Source of the DNA: Mansonella perstans
Taxonomy: Eukaryota > Nematoda > Chromadorea > Rhabditida > Onchocercidae
DNA length: 64,000 nucleotides
Assembly (NCBI GenBank): GCA_037074765.1
Contig: JBAMDO010000003.1
Coordinates: 332,470-396,469, forward strand
Reading direction: 5' to 3'
Made by a program: the position numbers and the translations under genes. This document shows, one piece after another, positions 21,801 through 34,400 of this stretch. Each line of letters starts with the position of its first letter. Position 1 is the first letter of the stretch. Below the pieces are notes generated by a model. It saw nothing but the letters and a program-made list of their open reading frames with translations, was not told the origin of the DNA and ran no database searches.

Positions 21801-22555
21801 GTGTGGACAGTTGATGATCGATTCAACAAGACATGCTTACCAAATGGTAAAATTGAAGTATTAAATTGCATCTCAAATGACGGTAATCCAATTCCACTGA
21901 ATAAACCAGTGATCATTGATGATACTAAATACACGTAAGTTTAATTTTTTTTTTTCAATTGCTACTGTAGCGATTACTTTGTTTTTCTCAATTTTTATAA
22001 TTCGAAATAAATTTGATATTTATCATAAGTTCCTTTTCATGAGCTATACTTGCTAACGCATACTTCACTAAATTGCATTACTTGCAAATAAGTAAAATAT
22101 GAAATACAATATTAGAAAAACAAATATGAATATGATTACTTTTACTTTTAATGAAATAATTTAAAACTTCACTTTTTTAAAATTTTATTCAATTTGCATT
22201 ACTCTGTTAATAAATATGATAATAGGTAATATAACACTAAATACATAAAAACAATTCGTTCAAAAAAAAAGCAACAGTATTTCATAATAGTAATTTCTAA
22301 CTGTACTTCTTCTTTGAGGAAATATTTTAAAGAACTTTTTAACAATTAAACAATGTAAATTTAAATGATGAATTAATGTTTCGTCCTTTTTTTTTAGTTT
22401 GATAAAAATAAAAATTTCCTTTTCCCATTTCTTTCCTAAATAAAAAGATATTTAATTACTTAATTTAAAAAAAGGTTAAATTTTTTTTTTGCAGATGTGA
22501 AACAACTCCAGATGGCGCAATACGTTTTACATCTGGTCCAAGTGATGATGCTTAA
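18852..22555 (+). CDS. Secreted Cys-rich protein, MIG-18 Fn1-like family
   Basis: Six exons join in frame into 254 residues: 18852-18944, 19704-19923, 20146-20281, 20934-21049, 21796-21934, 22495-22555. Residues 1-17 form a signal peptide (MKSMLLLLLFLINPING). The mature chain opens with CIHDGKTYKDGETW, the C-x2-DG-x2-Y-x-DGE-x-W pattern of the fibronectin type I-like module in nematode MIG-18 and relatives. About four diverged modules follow, each with spaced cysteines and an aromatic-basic F-x-x-x-C segment. Potential N-glycosylation sites are NSS, NGT and NKT. There is no membrane anchor, so an extracellular matrix or body-fluid protein is inferred. MIG-18 itself acts in gonadal cell migration in C. 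elegans; orthology is not claimed. An in-frame ATG at 18774 would put 26 hydrophilic residues before the signal, so 18852 is preferred. AATAAA occurs at 22743. Confidence 0.75.
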
Positions 22556-24814
22556 TGAACGGAAGGACGAAAAAAACATTTCAATTCATAGTTGTACACA
22601 AATATATGTGATTTATTTTTAGTTCACATAATATAATTTTATTTTTATAAATGATTTTTGAAAATTTTTTTTAAAATTGTCATTGAGCATATAATGTTAG
22701 AGGAAAAAACTCTCTTTGATAATAAAATTATCAGTGTTATTGAATAAATTTAGAATGATTGATGTATTTACCCATTAAGTAAGCAATATATCAGGAAAGG
22801 ACAAAGTCCAATTCTAAAACAGATTAAGATGAAAAAATGAAAATCGAACAAATTTCAGACCTTTTTTTTTTTGCATTTTGCTCCAAAAAAAGAGAGAAAG
22901 CACGCATACAAATTTCTCGAAAAATTATTCCAGGTAGTTCTTGCTGGAATCCGTGAACAAAAGATAATAATTACGGTACTGTTGTTATTACAGTACTTTA
23001 TACGGCACTGCTATTACGACACTTACATAATTACGGTATCTACTTAAGAGTGATATATATTTTACAGACTTATTTTTTTCCAATACTTCTTTAATGTTTA
23101 ATTAGCACTTTCAGCAGAAAATATTTCTGCGAATAATGTTTGCAATAAAGCGTTCGTACTTTTATATCAATTTTTTTCCCGGCTAAGAAATTTCAAATTT
23201 AAATTTGAAAAAGCAACGTTAATAAAACTTTAAAATTGAATAAACAATTCTCCAGAAAAAAAAAATGGGAAAAGCTTCATCTTTTTTTAAATTTATTCAT
23301 TTTTTCCAAATAAAAAAAAAATTCGCATATTATTTGAGTACTTAAATATTTGACCACAATTGAAATATCTGATTATCAAAATATATAAGTGTTTGAATAT
23401 CAAAATATTATAAATTTTTCCAGGAAATTTGAATCTCAAAATATCGCATTAAAAAATTTGGATACTAGAGTATTCTGCTTGAAAATTTAAATATAGAACA
23501 ATTCATTTGAGAATATAAATACCAAAATATTTGAACATGAATGAAAAACAACATTTGGTAGGTAAATAAGCTGTTTGCTTATAACAGAATGTTTCTTTTC
23601 TGTTATAGTACAATACATTATCAATGATAAGTTCCCTCTACTGTTTGACTATTATATTATTTACGATTTTTGTTATTCTAAAGTTATTATAATGATTTGA
23701 GAAAATCAGACATTTAATTTTTCATGTCTATTTGCATTCTTAAGCATTAAATCATGTATTTATAACAATAACAGTTTAAAAGGTATCAAATTTTTGTTTT
23801 AATATAGTGGAAAATGAAAAATATTCTGTGCAGCAATCAACCAACTTCTGGAAAGCTTCGAGGAGATCTCGATAAAATAATTCTTCAGAAAAATTTCGCA
23901 AAATATTCTTCGGGAAAAAACAATTATCCCATATCATGCAAAAAAATGCAGAATTATGCTAACATATTTTTTTGCTTTTGCGTGCCTAGCTAACAAATTA
24001 ACATCAGGCATCAGTTTAAAAAAATTGTTAACGAATTTAGTTCCAGTAAAATTGTAAATTGCATCACAATTCTTATGCGGATATTTTCCAATAATTTTAT
24101 AATAAAAGATATTTTCTAATTACTAGAAGAATTTGAAACATGAGAAATTTCAAAAGTTTTTTAAAAAACTCATTGTATTTCAAGTTATTTGATTTCTGTT
24201 GTTTTCATGTAATGGGAAGACACTAAATAAAATGCGAAAAATTTATGTTAAATTAATAAGATTTTTATCATTTCTCTAATCATAGAATAAAAACCAAGTG
24301 AGTTGTCCAATACAATACAATTAGTTGCTTTATTTTTTCGTGATCTGTTTTTCAAAGTTCATGAATGATCTGTTTTTCAAACTTAATTGAGAAAAAAGAG
24401 ATATAAGAGAAAAAAGAGATTTATCTGCACTATACGCTGCAAGCTGCATCTCTAAATTTTGTTACAGAAAAGTGTTTAAAAATCAAACAAGGAGAAAAGC
24501 AATTGGCTCTAAAAATTTTCTCAAAAAGAAGACCGAATCGATTTAGATATGAGAAAAGTTAATGGCACATAAACGACAAGATAATCGAATAAAACACAAG
24601 TTTTGGTTAAATTGATCATTCTCAACAAATTTTTTCAACTAAAAAGAATAAAATTTTGAAAAAAAATAGAAGACTTATCAACTATATAAAAACAATCGAA
24701 TATTATTCCATTTAAACAAGATTAAATTTTTTCTGTTAAATTTAATTCCCGTCGTTAACTGAGAACCAGTACAAATAAAACAAATCTCTTTAAAAAAAAT
24801 TTTTTTGTGAAATT
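22556..24814. other. Intergenic region between convergent genes
   Basis: Very AT-rich, no coding frame. At about 22970-23045 there is a run of related TTACGGTA / TTACAGTA / TACGGCACT words, a degenerate repeat that resembles one at 53900-54260. The 3' ends of both flanking genes point into this region. Confidence 0.55.
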
Positions 24815-27192
24815 TTACTGAAAAAGCATATCCAAATCACTGAGAACATAATGCGAATCAGATTTTTGTGGAATATATTCCGAATTTATCTCTTCTAGCT
24901 CAGAGAGAACGTATGTGGAACTAATGCTGTTTGGACCATTGTCCTCTCTAGGCTCTTTCTCTTCCTCGGCTCCTAAAATATCATCAAATTTTCTATAATT
25001 TCTAAACTCTAAAACTAGGATTTATGAGACCTCAGAAGACATAATCTGATTTAAAAACGACTGATCGACATAGTAGATTTTCAAAAACAAACCCACTTCA
25101 CCAAAGTGTCTCTAAATATTTGCATTGATGTTGATTAGGTGTAGCTAAAAAACTTGCTAAATTAATAGGTTACAAGTTAAAAAAGCCTTACTTTCATTGT
25201 AATAATCAATTATTTGCAATCCCGAATCGGTGTCCAAGCAATCAATAGGATCATACGCACATTCTTCCTTGTTCGCCATTGCTGATTCCATAGTAACAAT
25301 AGCTGGACAAGTTTTCGGTTGCTCAGTCAAGAACTCGGCCATTTCAGATTGCCACAAATTTTCTCCATCATTGTAATCAACAACAGACTGCAAAAATTCT
25401 TGCTTTATCGTATTAATTATATTTTTTATTATTCATCTGTTATCTAACTATCACTTGATAAATAACAATAAAACTTTTTTAAAGATGATAAGTCTAATTT
25501 CAATAGAATATGGTATGATATCTATTTTTTCTTCCCAAACAGTTATGGGCTAGAAGATTACGCGAAATGAGTAACACCTATATAGAGAAATTTATATGTG
25601 TCATCTGAAATTTTCAAGATTTGTCTGCTATAGCGAAATTTGATTGAAATGCAATGAATCTTGGCTTATACACATAAAACTTTCTTTCGACATTTAATAA
25701 TAGTTCCGTTGAATAATTAATTACCTTCCTCTTTATCATTTCTTATTGCTAGATAAAATGCATATCTTCCTATAAGAAGAATTTCTATTCTCCACACATT
25801 GTATTGCAAATCTTTAAAAAGCCAAAAACAATCAAAAAAGCATTTAGGAATCAAACCTGTGATTGCTCAATGGTATATGACATTAAGGAAGCGGATACTG
25901 AAGGGGAATTTGTTGTTTCGTTGTAACCTACTGGTTCTTCACCATTATTCATGTTACCAAATTGTGCTACATAGGATGATTCCGATTTTGGCGTAATGAA
26001 ATTAAACATATCAGAATGACTAGAATACACCGGCGATGATTCCGATTTTGGCGTAATGAAATTAAATATATCAGAATGACTAGAATCCAACGGCGATGGT
26101 TCCGATTTTGGCGTAATGAAATTTAACATATCAGGATGACTAGAATCCAACGGCGATGATTCCGATTTTGGCGTAATGAAATTTAACACATCAGAATGAC
26201 TAGAATACAACGGTATAGTCGACGGATTTGTAGCATAAATCGGTAATGAAGCCTTTGAGGATTCGGCATTAGAAGTGTTATAACCAGAATTGCTATCATA
26301 TATCAACATTACTCGCCGTATGATAGGCTTGAAAAACTGTCGATCCGCATCAAGCAAATGATAAATCCATATAGATGACTCGTCGCTGCGATAATATCAC
26401 AATGAGACTAATAACTATTATTGAACTATTTAGGCTCATCATGATAAGCACATAAATCATTTTTCCATTACTTTGATGAATAAATGTATTAATAATCATG
26501 TGATATATACAGATTGGAGTTATAAGAATGCCTTGAAAGAATTACAAATATATTTCGCTCAAAGATTATAAAAATATTAAAAATGAAGAAAAACTGAAAA
26601 ACCTGTTCAAGCGAACTACATGAACAAGAGCTATTTTGTATTGTCCCAATGTTATGTCAAAATCGTTACATGGTACCACAGTACGTTTATTATCCGAAAA
26701 ACTTTCTCGGTTACAGTACTCCTGCTCCGCTGGTTGCGATAGCTAAATTATATAAAATCTATTTCTAGCAATTAAAAAAACCAAATAACAGAAACAGTAA
26801 TTATAATTAGTGATGAAAACGATCACCGAATAGCAGTTCAAAGTCAAAAAAAAAGGAGCATTAATTGAATTGTTCATATTTATTATCAGTATCCCAATAT
26901 TTTCTGTTATGTATTTGACATTTATTCAAGATTAGCACTGTGATCTTCAGAACAGGACTAATTTTTTCATCCTTTTGATAGAACGAACCTTGAAATTTAC
27001 ATAAGATCCTTGGAAATTAATCATTTCGAGATGATCGAATGGAACCTTGTAACCAGCTCTGTACGAAAGCACACCTGAATTGTACGAGAACTCGTAACGC
27101 AAGTGACGGGAAACGAAACAAAATGTTACGCTGCAATTTGATTCACCCACATTACCACTATTTGCCTGAAAAATATTTGAATCAATCATCAT
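24815..27192 (-). CDS. Unrecognised protein with four 20-residue S/T-P repeats
   Basis: Exons on the minus strand: 26989-27165 (or to an ATG at 27192), 26603-26742, 25857-26385, 25192-25387, 24815-24972; all join in frame, giving 408 residues from 27192. Not recognised. The first about 145 residues look like a folded domain, with alternating hydrophobic and aromatic residues (for example [42 protein letters not shown]). Residues about 176-255 are four tandem copies of [20 protein letters not shown], coded by 60-bp repeats. The remainder is acidic and polar and ends in LSDLDMLFQ, a hydrophobic-acidic pattern like activation domains. A transcriptional regulator is only a guess. A strong acceptor (ATTTTTCAG) at 27166-27167 suggests that an undetected upstream exon may replace the 27192 start. 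The repeated TPKSE could be proline-directed kinase sites. Confidence 0.6.
25975..26214 (-). repeat. Four tandem 60-bp coding repeats
   Basis: TCCGATTTTGGCGTAATGAA recurs at 25981, 26041, 26101 and 26161 with exact 60-base spacing and few substitutions. The units lie within one exon, and the period is a multiple of three, so the frame is kept and each copy adds 20 residues. The near-identity at DNA level indicates recent expansion or homogenisation. Confidence 0.95.
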
Positions 27193-27623
27193 TATGCAAA
27201 AATAGATTTAGTGGAAGTTAAGAAAATTAAAAGATGTCAGCTAGAATAAAGTTAACGAATATTTAGTATATATCAAAAGATACGTTTAATTTATCACCAT
27301 TTCGTAAATGAATTTCATTACCTTGGGTACTGAATGAAACAAAATTTATTTGTTTGGCTTTTTAATAAACAAGCTGAATTTAAACGATAATTTCTATTCT
27401 TATTTTTTTTAATTTTACAAAAAAAAATAAGATAGCTGTATTAGGAGTTGAATATTTCATGGATTTATTAAGATATGAATTTGTCTTAAAAATCATGAAA
27501 TTTCAATATCCTAGAATTTCAATATTTTCAAATTTCGAAAATCTCCAAAAAAAATTGCACTTATATCTTTTAAATTAGCTTCGACAACCACATACGACTG
27601 CACCCAAGCAGGTGAAAATAAGC

Positions 27624-28724
27624 CTAAACAATGAGAAAAATTCTATCAATAAGCTGAAGAAGTGAAATGAAGCCTACAATGAATAAACCCATAGATATTG
27701 CCGCAACAGGAAATGTTTTCGTGCCAGCTACATTTTGAGTAACTGTTTGGTCCGGTTCTAGAACAAAAATTTATTTGTTGATTTTTACAATAGATAAGTT
27801 GAATTTAAACTAACAGTTCTAATTTTTTTTTTTTTAAAAAAAAAGAATAATTTTACCTAATTCATATGTAAAACACTAGTTAATTTATCATAATTAGAAT
27901 TGTTAAAACTTGTATATAAGTCTTACTTTTATCAAACGAAAAAATGAATATTGAAGTTACTTCATTGCTTTTACTTTTTCAAACATTATTCACAAAAAAA
28001 AAAAAAAATGAATAATACTAATAAGTAATCAGAATTTGAAGTTTTTTCTGCATGAAAATTTTCAATTTTTTCATTCAGAACCCATAAAATTTTGAAATTT
28101 CGAGCCAAGTAATGTTTTTTTTGAATTTTTTTTTTTCAAAAATAAAAAACAAAGAACTATGCAAAGACAAAGACTAACTACGGCGTGGTCTTTTTGTGCC
28201 TTTTTGTTGCCTTGTTTTGTTAGTAATTAATCGTTGAAGTGTTCCTCGATCAACAGTTTTTGCATCAACATTTTCATTACCTCTTTTCAAATCGGCATTT
28301 TTTTCCACCTAAATTTCAATTTGAAATTATTTTTGGCAATTACTTATATTTTATTTATTGTATAAAGTATATGTAAAGCAGTAATATTACTGTGTAAAGT
28401 ACTAATAACTGAATGTAATTAAATTAAAATTATAAAAAAATTTCGTTGTCAACATTGATGCAATCCAAATCCCAATTATAACTTTACTACGTTTAACTCT
28501 TAAAAATGAAATGCATATTATTTTAAACAATGGAAAAATCAAAAAAAAAACTTCACCTTATTTAATATATTACGAAGTTGTCGGACGGTAACACAGGAAA
28601 ATAGGATATTTGAATATTTCTTAGTTTCTTTCTTCTCTCTTTCACCTTTCTTTTTACGACGTTTCTCGTTAACACGTCGAATCTCCGACTTTCTCTTTGA
28701 TGTTACACGTTGTGCTTCTTCCAT
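27624..28724 (-). CDS. Small basic protein with C-terminal membrane anchor
   Basis: Three minus-strand exons join in frame into 142 residues: 28557-28724, 28182-28308, 27624-27757. The N-terminal two thirds are very basic (a [17 protein letters not shown] stretch near residue 10-27, and TKRPRQ near 95-100). The third exon codes for a single hydrophobic segment, [20 protein letters not shown], about ten residues from the end, which suggests a tail-anchored protein facing the cytosol. The layout recalls RAMP4/SERP1 proteins of the ER translocon, but the basic part is longer and I cannot align it convincingly. The start at 28724 lies about ten bases from a long ATT microsatellite. Alternatives: the last exon splices onward, or the exons belong to a larger gene with the neighbouring minus-strand exons. 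Confidence 0.45.
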
Positions 28725-28734
28725 CACTGCCACT

Positions 28735-28735
28735 A

Positions 28736-28793
<58 letters not shown>

Positions 28794-28832
28794 GTATTAG
28801 TATTAGTATTAGTATTAGTATTAGTATTATTA
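28735..28832 (+). repeat. ATT / AGTATT microsatellite
   Basis: About 20 uninterrupted TTA triplets followed by six or so AGTATT hexamers, a compound microsatellite. It lies immediately upstream of the minus-strand start codon at 28724; on that strand it reads as a poly(AAT) tract ending in AATTAG, which could serve as an acceptor. Confidence 0.95.
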
Positions 28833-31427
28833 TTCCCTTCTAAAATCACCGTTTATTTTTTTTCAAATTAGTAATTAAAAATTTTTCATTGCAATTAGTT
28901 GCAACTACTTACTTACTGATTTAAATATTAACAATCTAAATAATTATCATCAATTGTTTATGCATTTTTTCCTCACGTAAATAAAGTATTTTTTCACGTA
29001 AGAAATCATTTGTGCCTTGTAAATTTTTCACATTTCACTTTTTATACGCCAAGCCAATATGATGTAAATAAAACCTCGCAAAATAAGAGTACGTCAAAAA
29101 AAAAAATTACATTACTAAAATACGCCAGCATATACAATTTTACGTATGAAAAGGAATTATTGATGATTACGTCATAAATTTAATTAGATGTACAATTAAA
29201 CGTTTACCGCTTGCACTTCGTATAAGCTATTTTTTTTCCGTTAATTTTAAGAATCTTATTTAAACAATAAAGAATAAATTATATTCATACGTACAACAGA
29301 AAAAAACACATTACCTACTGTATAGCTATTTACGTAGGTGAAAACTATCATATGAAAAAGTCCGAAAAATTATTATAAATTTAAAAAAATAAAATCGAAA
29401 ATAACATCAATGAAATAAAATTTAAGAAGTGCACGTATTTCTTTCGGAAAAAATTCAAGAATTGCACGTATTTTTCTCGAAATCAAATAAAATTCAAGAA
29501 TTGCGCGTATTTCTTTCGAAATAAAATTCAAGAAGTGCACGTATTTCTCTCGAAATAAAATTCAAGAAGTGCACGTATTTCTCTCGAAATAAAATTCAAG
29601 AAGTGCACGTATTTCTCTCGAAATAAAATTTAAGAAGTGCACGTATTTCTCTCGAAATGAAATTCAAGAAGAGCACGTATTTCTCTTTCGATTACTTAGC
29701 GTAAAAAATTAGGTATGAAGTTGCAATGAATTATTCCATCTACTTACAATAGTTTGGTTTAATCACGTAGAGCGAGAGTAAACTTACGAGAACAACCTGA
29801 TCGACGTGCAAATGCTTGGAACAATGATTGCCTTGGTTTGATATTTACAGACATTTGCATTGAAGAGTGGAAGAAAAGCTTATGCAAATTTTTGTAAATG
29901 TATTATGGAAATTACGCGTCAGATATTGTATGGCACGTGTTATGCGTAAATTAATCGAAAATTGTGCAATTATGCGGCTATTATTATTCAAACTAGGCTA
30001 AATTATAATGAGCCTAAAGTGTCAAAAAAGATTAGTAAAACGTGTATTTCATTACGCTGAGCATATATGATTAAATAATGAGAAGTAAAGTATAGAGCAT
30101 AATGTGAGAAAAAAAACTTGGATTTAAGACGTGATTTAAATCGTTTAAGTCATATAGATTAAGACATGTATGTATTGATTTAGATCACTAGAAAATTGTA
30201 TATCATCAATTGAACTACAACGATTTTGTAAGTTATGTATTAAAAAATTAAATATATAAGTCATTTGCTGTGCTATAATGATTTTGACGTAGCGTATATT
30301 ATGTTATATGAAATTCAACATATGCATTATTTATTATGGCTACTATACTTTTTAAACGTAACGTTTTTTTAAACGTAATTACAGAGAAGTAAACATGCTT
30401 AAACATCGTTCGTTGTCATATAATTTTTATTTGAAATATCTTCATCATATTTGTATAACTATGAATTTCTGAATTTTAACGATTAACTTCTCCGTTTTAT
30501 TATTTTTCTGGAAGATATCACCGCATGGATCGTTGATTTTTAATTGTATTATTCGCCCAATAGATTTTAGTCAGAAATTAACATAGTATGCTATCTTTAT
30601 AATTTTAGGCATAAATTACTGATTGAAAATGGTGCTGCAAAATTATCTGATTTTGTTAAATCAAAGTTAAATTTCAAAGAGTTCAATTCCAGCATCTGTT
30701 ATCGTACTTTCCCTCTTCAAGTAATCCAGTTCTAATTGCATATGTTTTAATAATTCAGTATCAAAGTTTTAGCAAGATGATGATAGCAAAATGTTATCGA
30801 TTAGGTATGTGTGAAATAAAATTTTGATATTATTATCTAAAATAACTCATATTTTTGGTAAGTTACTACCTCAAATATTTAACATATTTCGAAAATTTTA
30901 CAACCAAAATTACCTAACCATTGTGAACAATTGTTATTACTGTTCTCGTTTTTTTCTTTTTAAAAACATTTGTATGTTAGCTTATCTGTATTTTCTGGAA
31001 AACTATTTTAAATACAGTGTATTATTCCTCAAATATGCAGCAAGTAATTTTTGATGGATTTCTTGAGAGTTTATTTAACTGTATCTTTGGTAGAAAAAGT
31101 AGAATTTGTTGAGTAAATTAATTGATAAGCTAGAACTGATTTTGTCATTTGGCAATTTATATCTCTCAACTTGCAACACGAATTCATAAGTCGTCTCCAA
31201 AAGCATGTGCAACTTAAATTTTCAAACAATCTCTAGCATTCTGACTATTTTGTTTGCTCTTTAGAATTATATTTGTAAATAACATTTGAAAAAGCTCAAC
31301 CAATGTAAAATTTTACTTGGGTAAATGTTTTAACAAATGACAACTTAGAAATTAAAAACATGCAATGTAAACATAAAAAAAAACCCTGCAAGATAAGAAA
31401 AACAAAAAATACAATCCATAGAACATA
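28833..31427. other. Intergenic region with minisatellite
   Basis: No convincing gene. It contains the 34-bp tandem array at 29412-29692. Several ACGTA/TACGT words occur between 29040 and 29350. The frame at 30824-31054 on the plus strand is low-complexity hydrophobic and has no homology that I recognise. Confidence 0.55.
29412..29692 (+). repeat. 34-bp minisatellite, eight copies
   Basis: Eight head-to-tail units of 34 bp (copies 2-3 slightly longer), starting near 29413, 29447, 29487, 29521, 29555, 29589, 29623 and 29657. The core is AAGTGCACGTATTTCTCTCG. The middle copies are identical; the outer ones are diverged. There are no unique spacers, so this is not a CRISPR-like array. Confidence 0.95.
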
Positions 31428-34400
31428 TCAAGTTTGAATTTCGCTTGAACTGTTGATATTTGGAGGAACTTCTTTTTTGCCTTTGCCTTCAAGAGCTCTT
31501 GACCAAGCATCCACGATCGGATCTCTTTCTTGCGAAGAAATTGATGGACGTTTATTATAATCCTGCGTTGCGCAATTATTCCTGCAAATCAAAAAATTGT
31601 AAAAAAGTGATTTATATTGCAGCGAATTATGCCATCACTTTTAACTGAGTAATTTAATGAAGAAAATTTAAAGGTAAACGAAACCATCGAAATTAATGAA
31701 CAGACCAGCGTAAAAAAATCTGATGGTTTCGTAAGAAATATCAAAAGCCCGAGGAAGAAAAATGAGTAGGACGCCTAAAAAAGTTTAAAACTTGACCTAT
31801 AAATCGCGAGACAGCTCACAGAATAATTTTTTGGATAAGGAAAACATAATTTGTTATAATTTTGAAAGCAGCTAAAAAATGATAATATCCAGCATGCGGT
31901 AACCATGAATTAAAAATACAATCGACAAATAAAACAAGTCACCTTTCGTAGAAATCGCGCCTTTGCTGATAGCAGCCTCGAAATGGTCGACTGCATTTCC
32001 ATGGCCTTCCTGACCCTCGACCGCCCCTGCCATCTGGTGAATTATACGATCTTTTAGACCCTCCTCGTCCACCACTTCTTCCACGAGATATTCGTCCATT
32101 ATCAAAGTAACCTCTTCCGCGAAACTAAATATCAGAACATGATAAACTTTAAAAAATTGATATACTTATTACATCAAACAAAAAGAGAAAAATGAGTGAC
32201 TTATTATGACATGACAAATAATTTTAAAGAGTAAATCTGCTATTGAAGTAACAAAAATGAAAGAAGTATAGTGTGAAATTTAGCACAGAGGATGACAATG
32301 ACCACTTGAAGGCTTTTAAAAAAAAATCTTAAAGAAAGTCATACGTTATTTTGTGCAACATTTTGATTTTCATCTCGATTTTTCTGTCTTTGTAATTCTC
32401 GAAGTTCTCGTGCTTCCTGTTCACTGAGCATAACATAATCATTAAACTGATTATCCAATGTGACGATGAAAGTTGGATGCTCCAAAATAAAACGATTTCG
32501 CGTGTTATCCAGAATTGTCTTTGATAGGTCTATCACATAGAAACTAAAAATACGGAACTATGCATAATTTTGCTCGATAAATAAACTAAACTAAATTCTC
32601 CTAAAATAAAATCAAGACCAAGATATCATTGATTGCAAATTTATAATTGGAAATTTTTATACTGAATTTAAAACTGCTTTATCACGAAAACAGAGTGATG
32701 TTAATACTTGTTGATAACGTAAGTTTTAAAAAGTTCTTTGATTAAAAAGAACCCCACATAAAATTCGAACAATTTAATCCAACAATCCTTATAAAAAAGT
32801 GGAAGATTTCCTAAACTTTTACTTAGCCAAAGTCTTTATCAGACAAAAGCAATTATAATATAGAAATAGCTAAATAATAAAGAAATTAAGCCGATTGTAT
32901 CAATTACTAAAATTATTAGGATATTTTATCAGTAATCGCTAAAATTAGATTTTTCAATAATGTACCGCTCTTTTCCTTCAATAGGCACAGGCATATAAAC
33001 CATCAGCTTATCCATACCAGCTTCCTGGAAAGGTGTCATCTTCTCAGCATCAAGATCGGACCTACTAACAACTGGTCCAACCTGCAAAATCAATTTGGTT
33101 AATTCATCGGAATTTTCTGTCTCATTTTATAAGCCCCCAAAAAATAGCCATCTTCTAAATACAATTCAAAAGTAAATTAAAAGGATGAAAATGATCTAAA
33201 TTTATAAAATCAAAAAATAAACAGTCTAGGTCTATCATAAAGAGTAAAATCATGGTGAATCATCAAAACGACTATAAGTCAATATTCAAATTTAAAATAT
33301 TATAGTGAATAAATTTTGAAAGGGTACTAATTTAGGTTTGATAAATTGTCGCAGAAGAGTTGTTACGCATATACTTTCCGGAATATTATTCACTGTATAC
33401 CCGTCTTCAATAATTTGCCGTCCAAATCCAGTCTGTTCTTCCCGACGAAAAATCATCCTTATAGTCCAAAATATAGTGTCCGAAAATTGTTCATGGCGAG
33501 AACTGTTACCTTCTCAAATTTTTTAAATTAAAATCTACTATAAATAAATTTTATATAAAATGAAATTTAAAAAAAAAAGTAAAAAAGTAGAAAACATATT
33601 TTCCCAAATAATTACGAAGAATTTATAAGGAATTGAATTGTTATGTAAGATAAAATGAGAGCAAAACAAGAAAGAAAAAGAAACCTTTGTTAGAATCAAT
33701 GGTAAGCCAAATGCGCCTTCGATGAGCATTGTTGAGTAAGTAACGCTTTGTAGCCATAATTTTCCATTCCATTTGCTCTTTTGTTAACTGATTTCCACCA
33801 TCCATCTGTAATTAAAAACAATAAAATTACAGTCAAATTACACAAAATATAACAAATGGTCATAACAATTACTCGCTTTTTCTAATTGTTATTTTCTTTC
33901 TTTGAAAAAAAAGAGGTAAAGAATGGTGTTGATTAAAAAATAAATTACATCAAAATAACACCATATATCAAATAGTTATTCGCTTTTCTCGTTGTCATTT
34001 TTTTTTGAAAAAAAAAAAAAAAAAGGTAAAGAACGGCATTAATTAAAAAATAATTTTTTGTGATCGATATTTATTCTAACGAAACTATTAAAAATACTTA
34101 TGAACAAATTCATAAATTAAAAAAAAAAAATACACAAAAGAATGTTAAATTACGAGTCATGTAAAAATGTACTTGTGATGTACTTGAAGTTACTTCTTTC
34201 TCACCACTGATTTCATCCAAATGACTGCTACTACTATTATCATCCAATCTATTTTCACGATCTTCATCATGATGAATCTGAGTAGTGCCTTCTTTTGCAA
34301 TATCCGCAATGACTTCAAGCTTATTGTCATTTTCTTTTCGTTGTTGTACAGGTTGAGGACATGCATAACTTATTTCTGTCAAACGTTCCGCAGAATTATT

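Noticed and set aside
29412..29692. Repeat array considered as CRISPR-like
   Set aside because: Repeats are contiguous with no unique spacers, and the genome is eukaryotic.
31872..32105. Minus-strand 77-codon acidic open frame overlapping BCD1 exon 7
   Set aside because: It is out of phase with both neighbouring exons; the RGG frame on the same strand joins perfectly.
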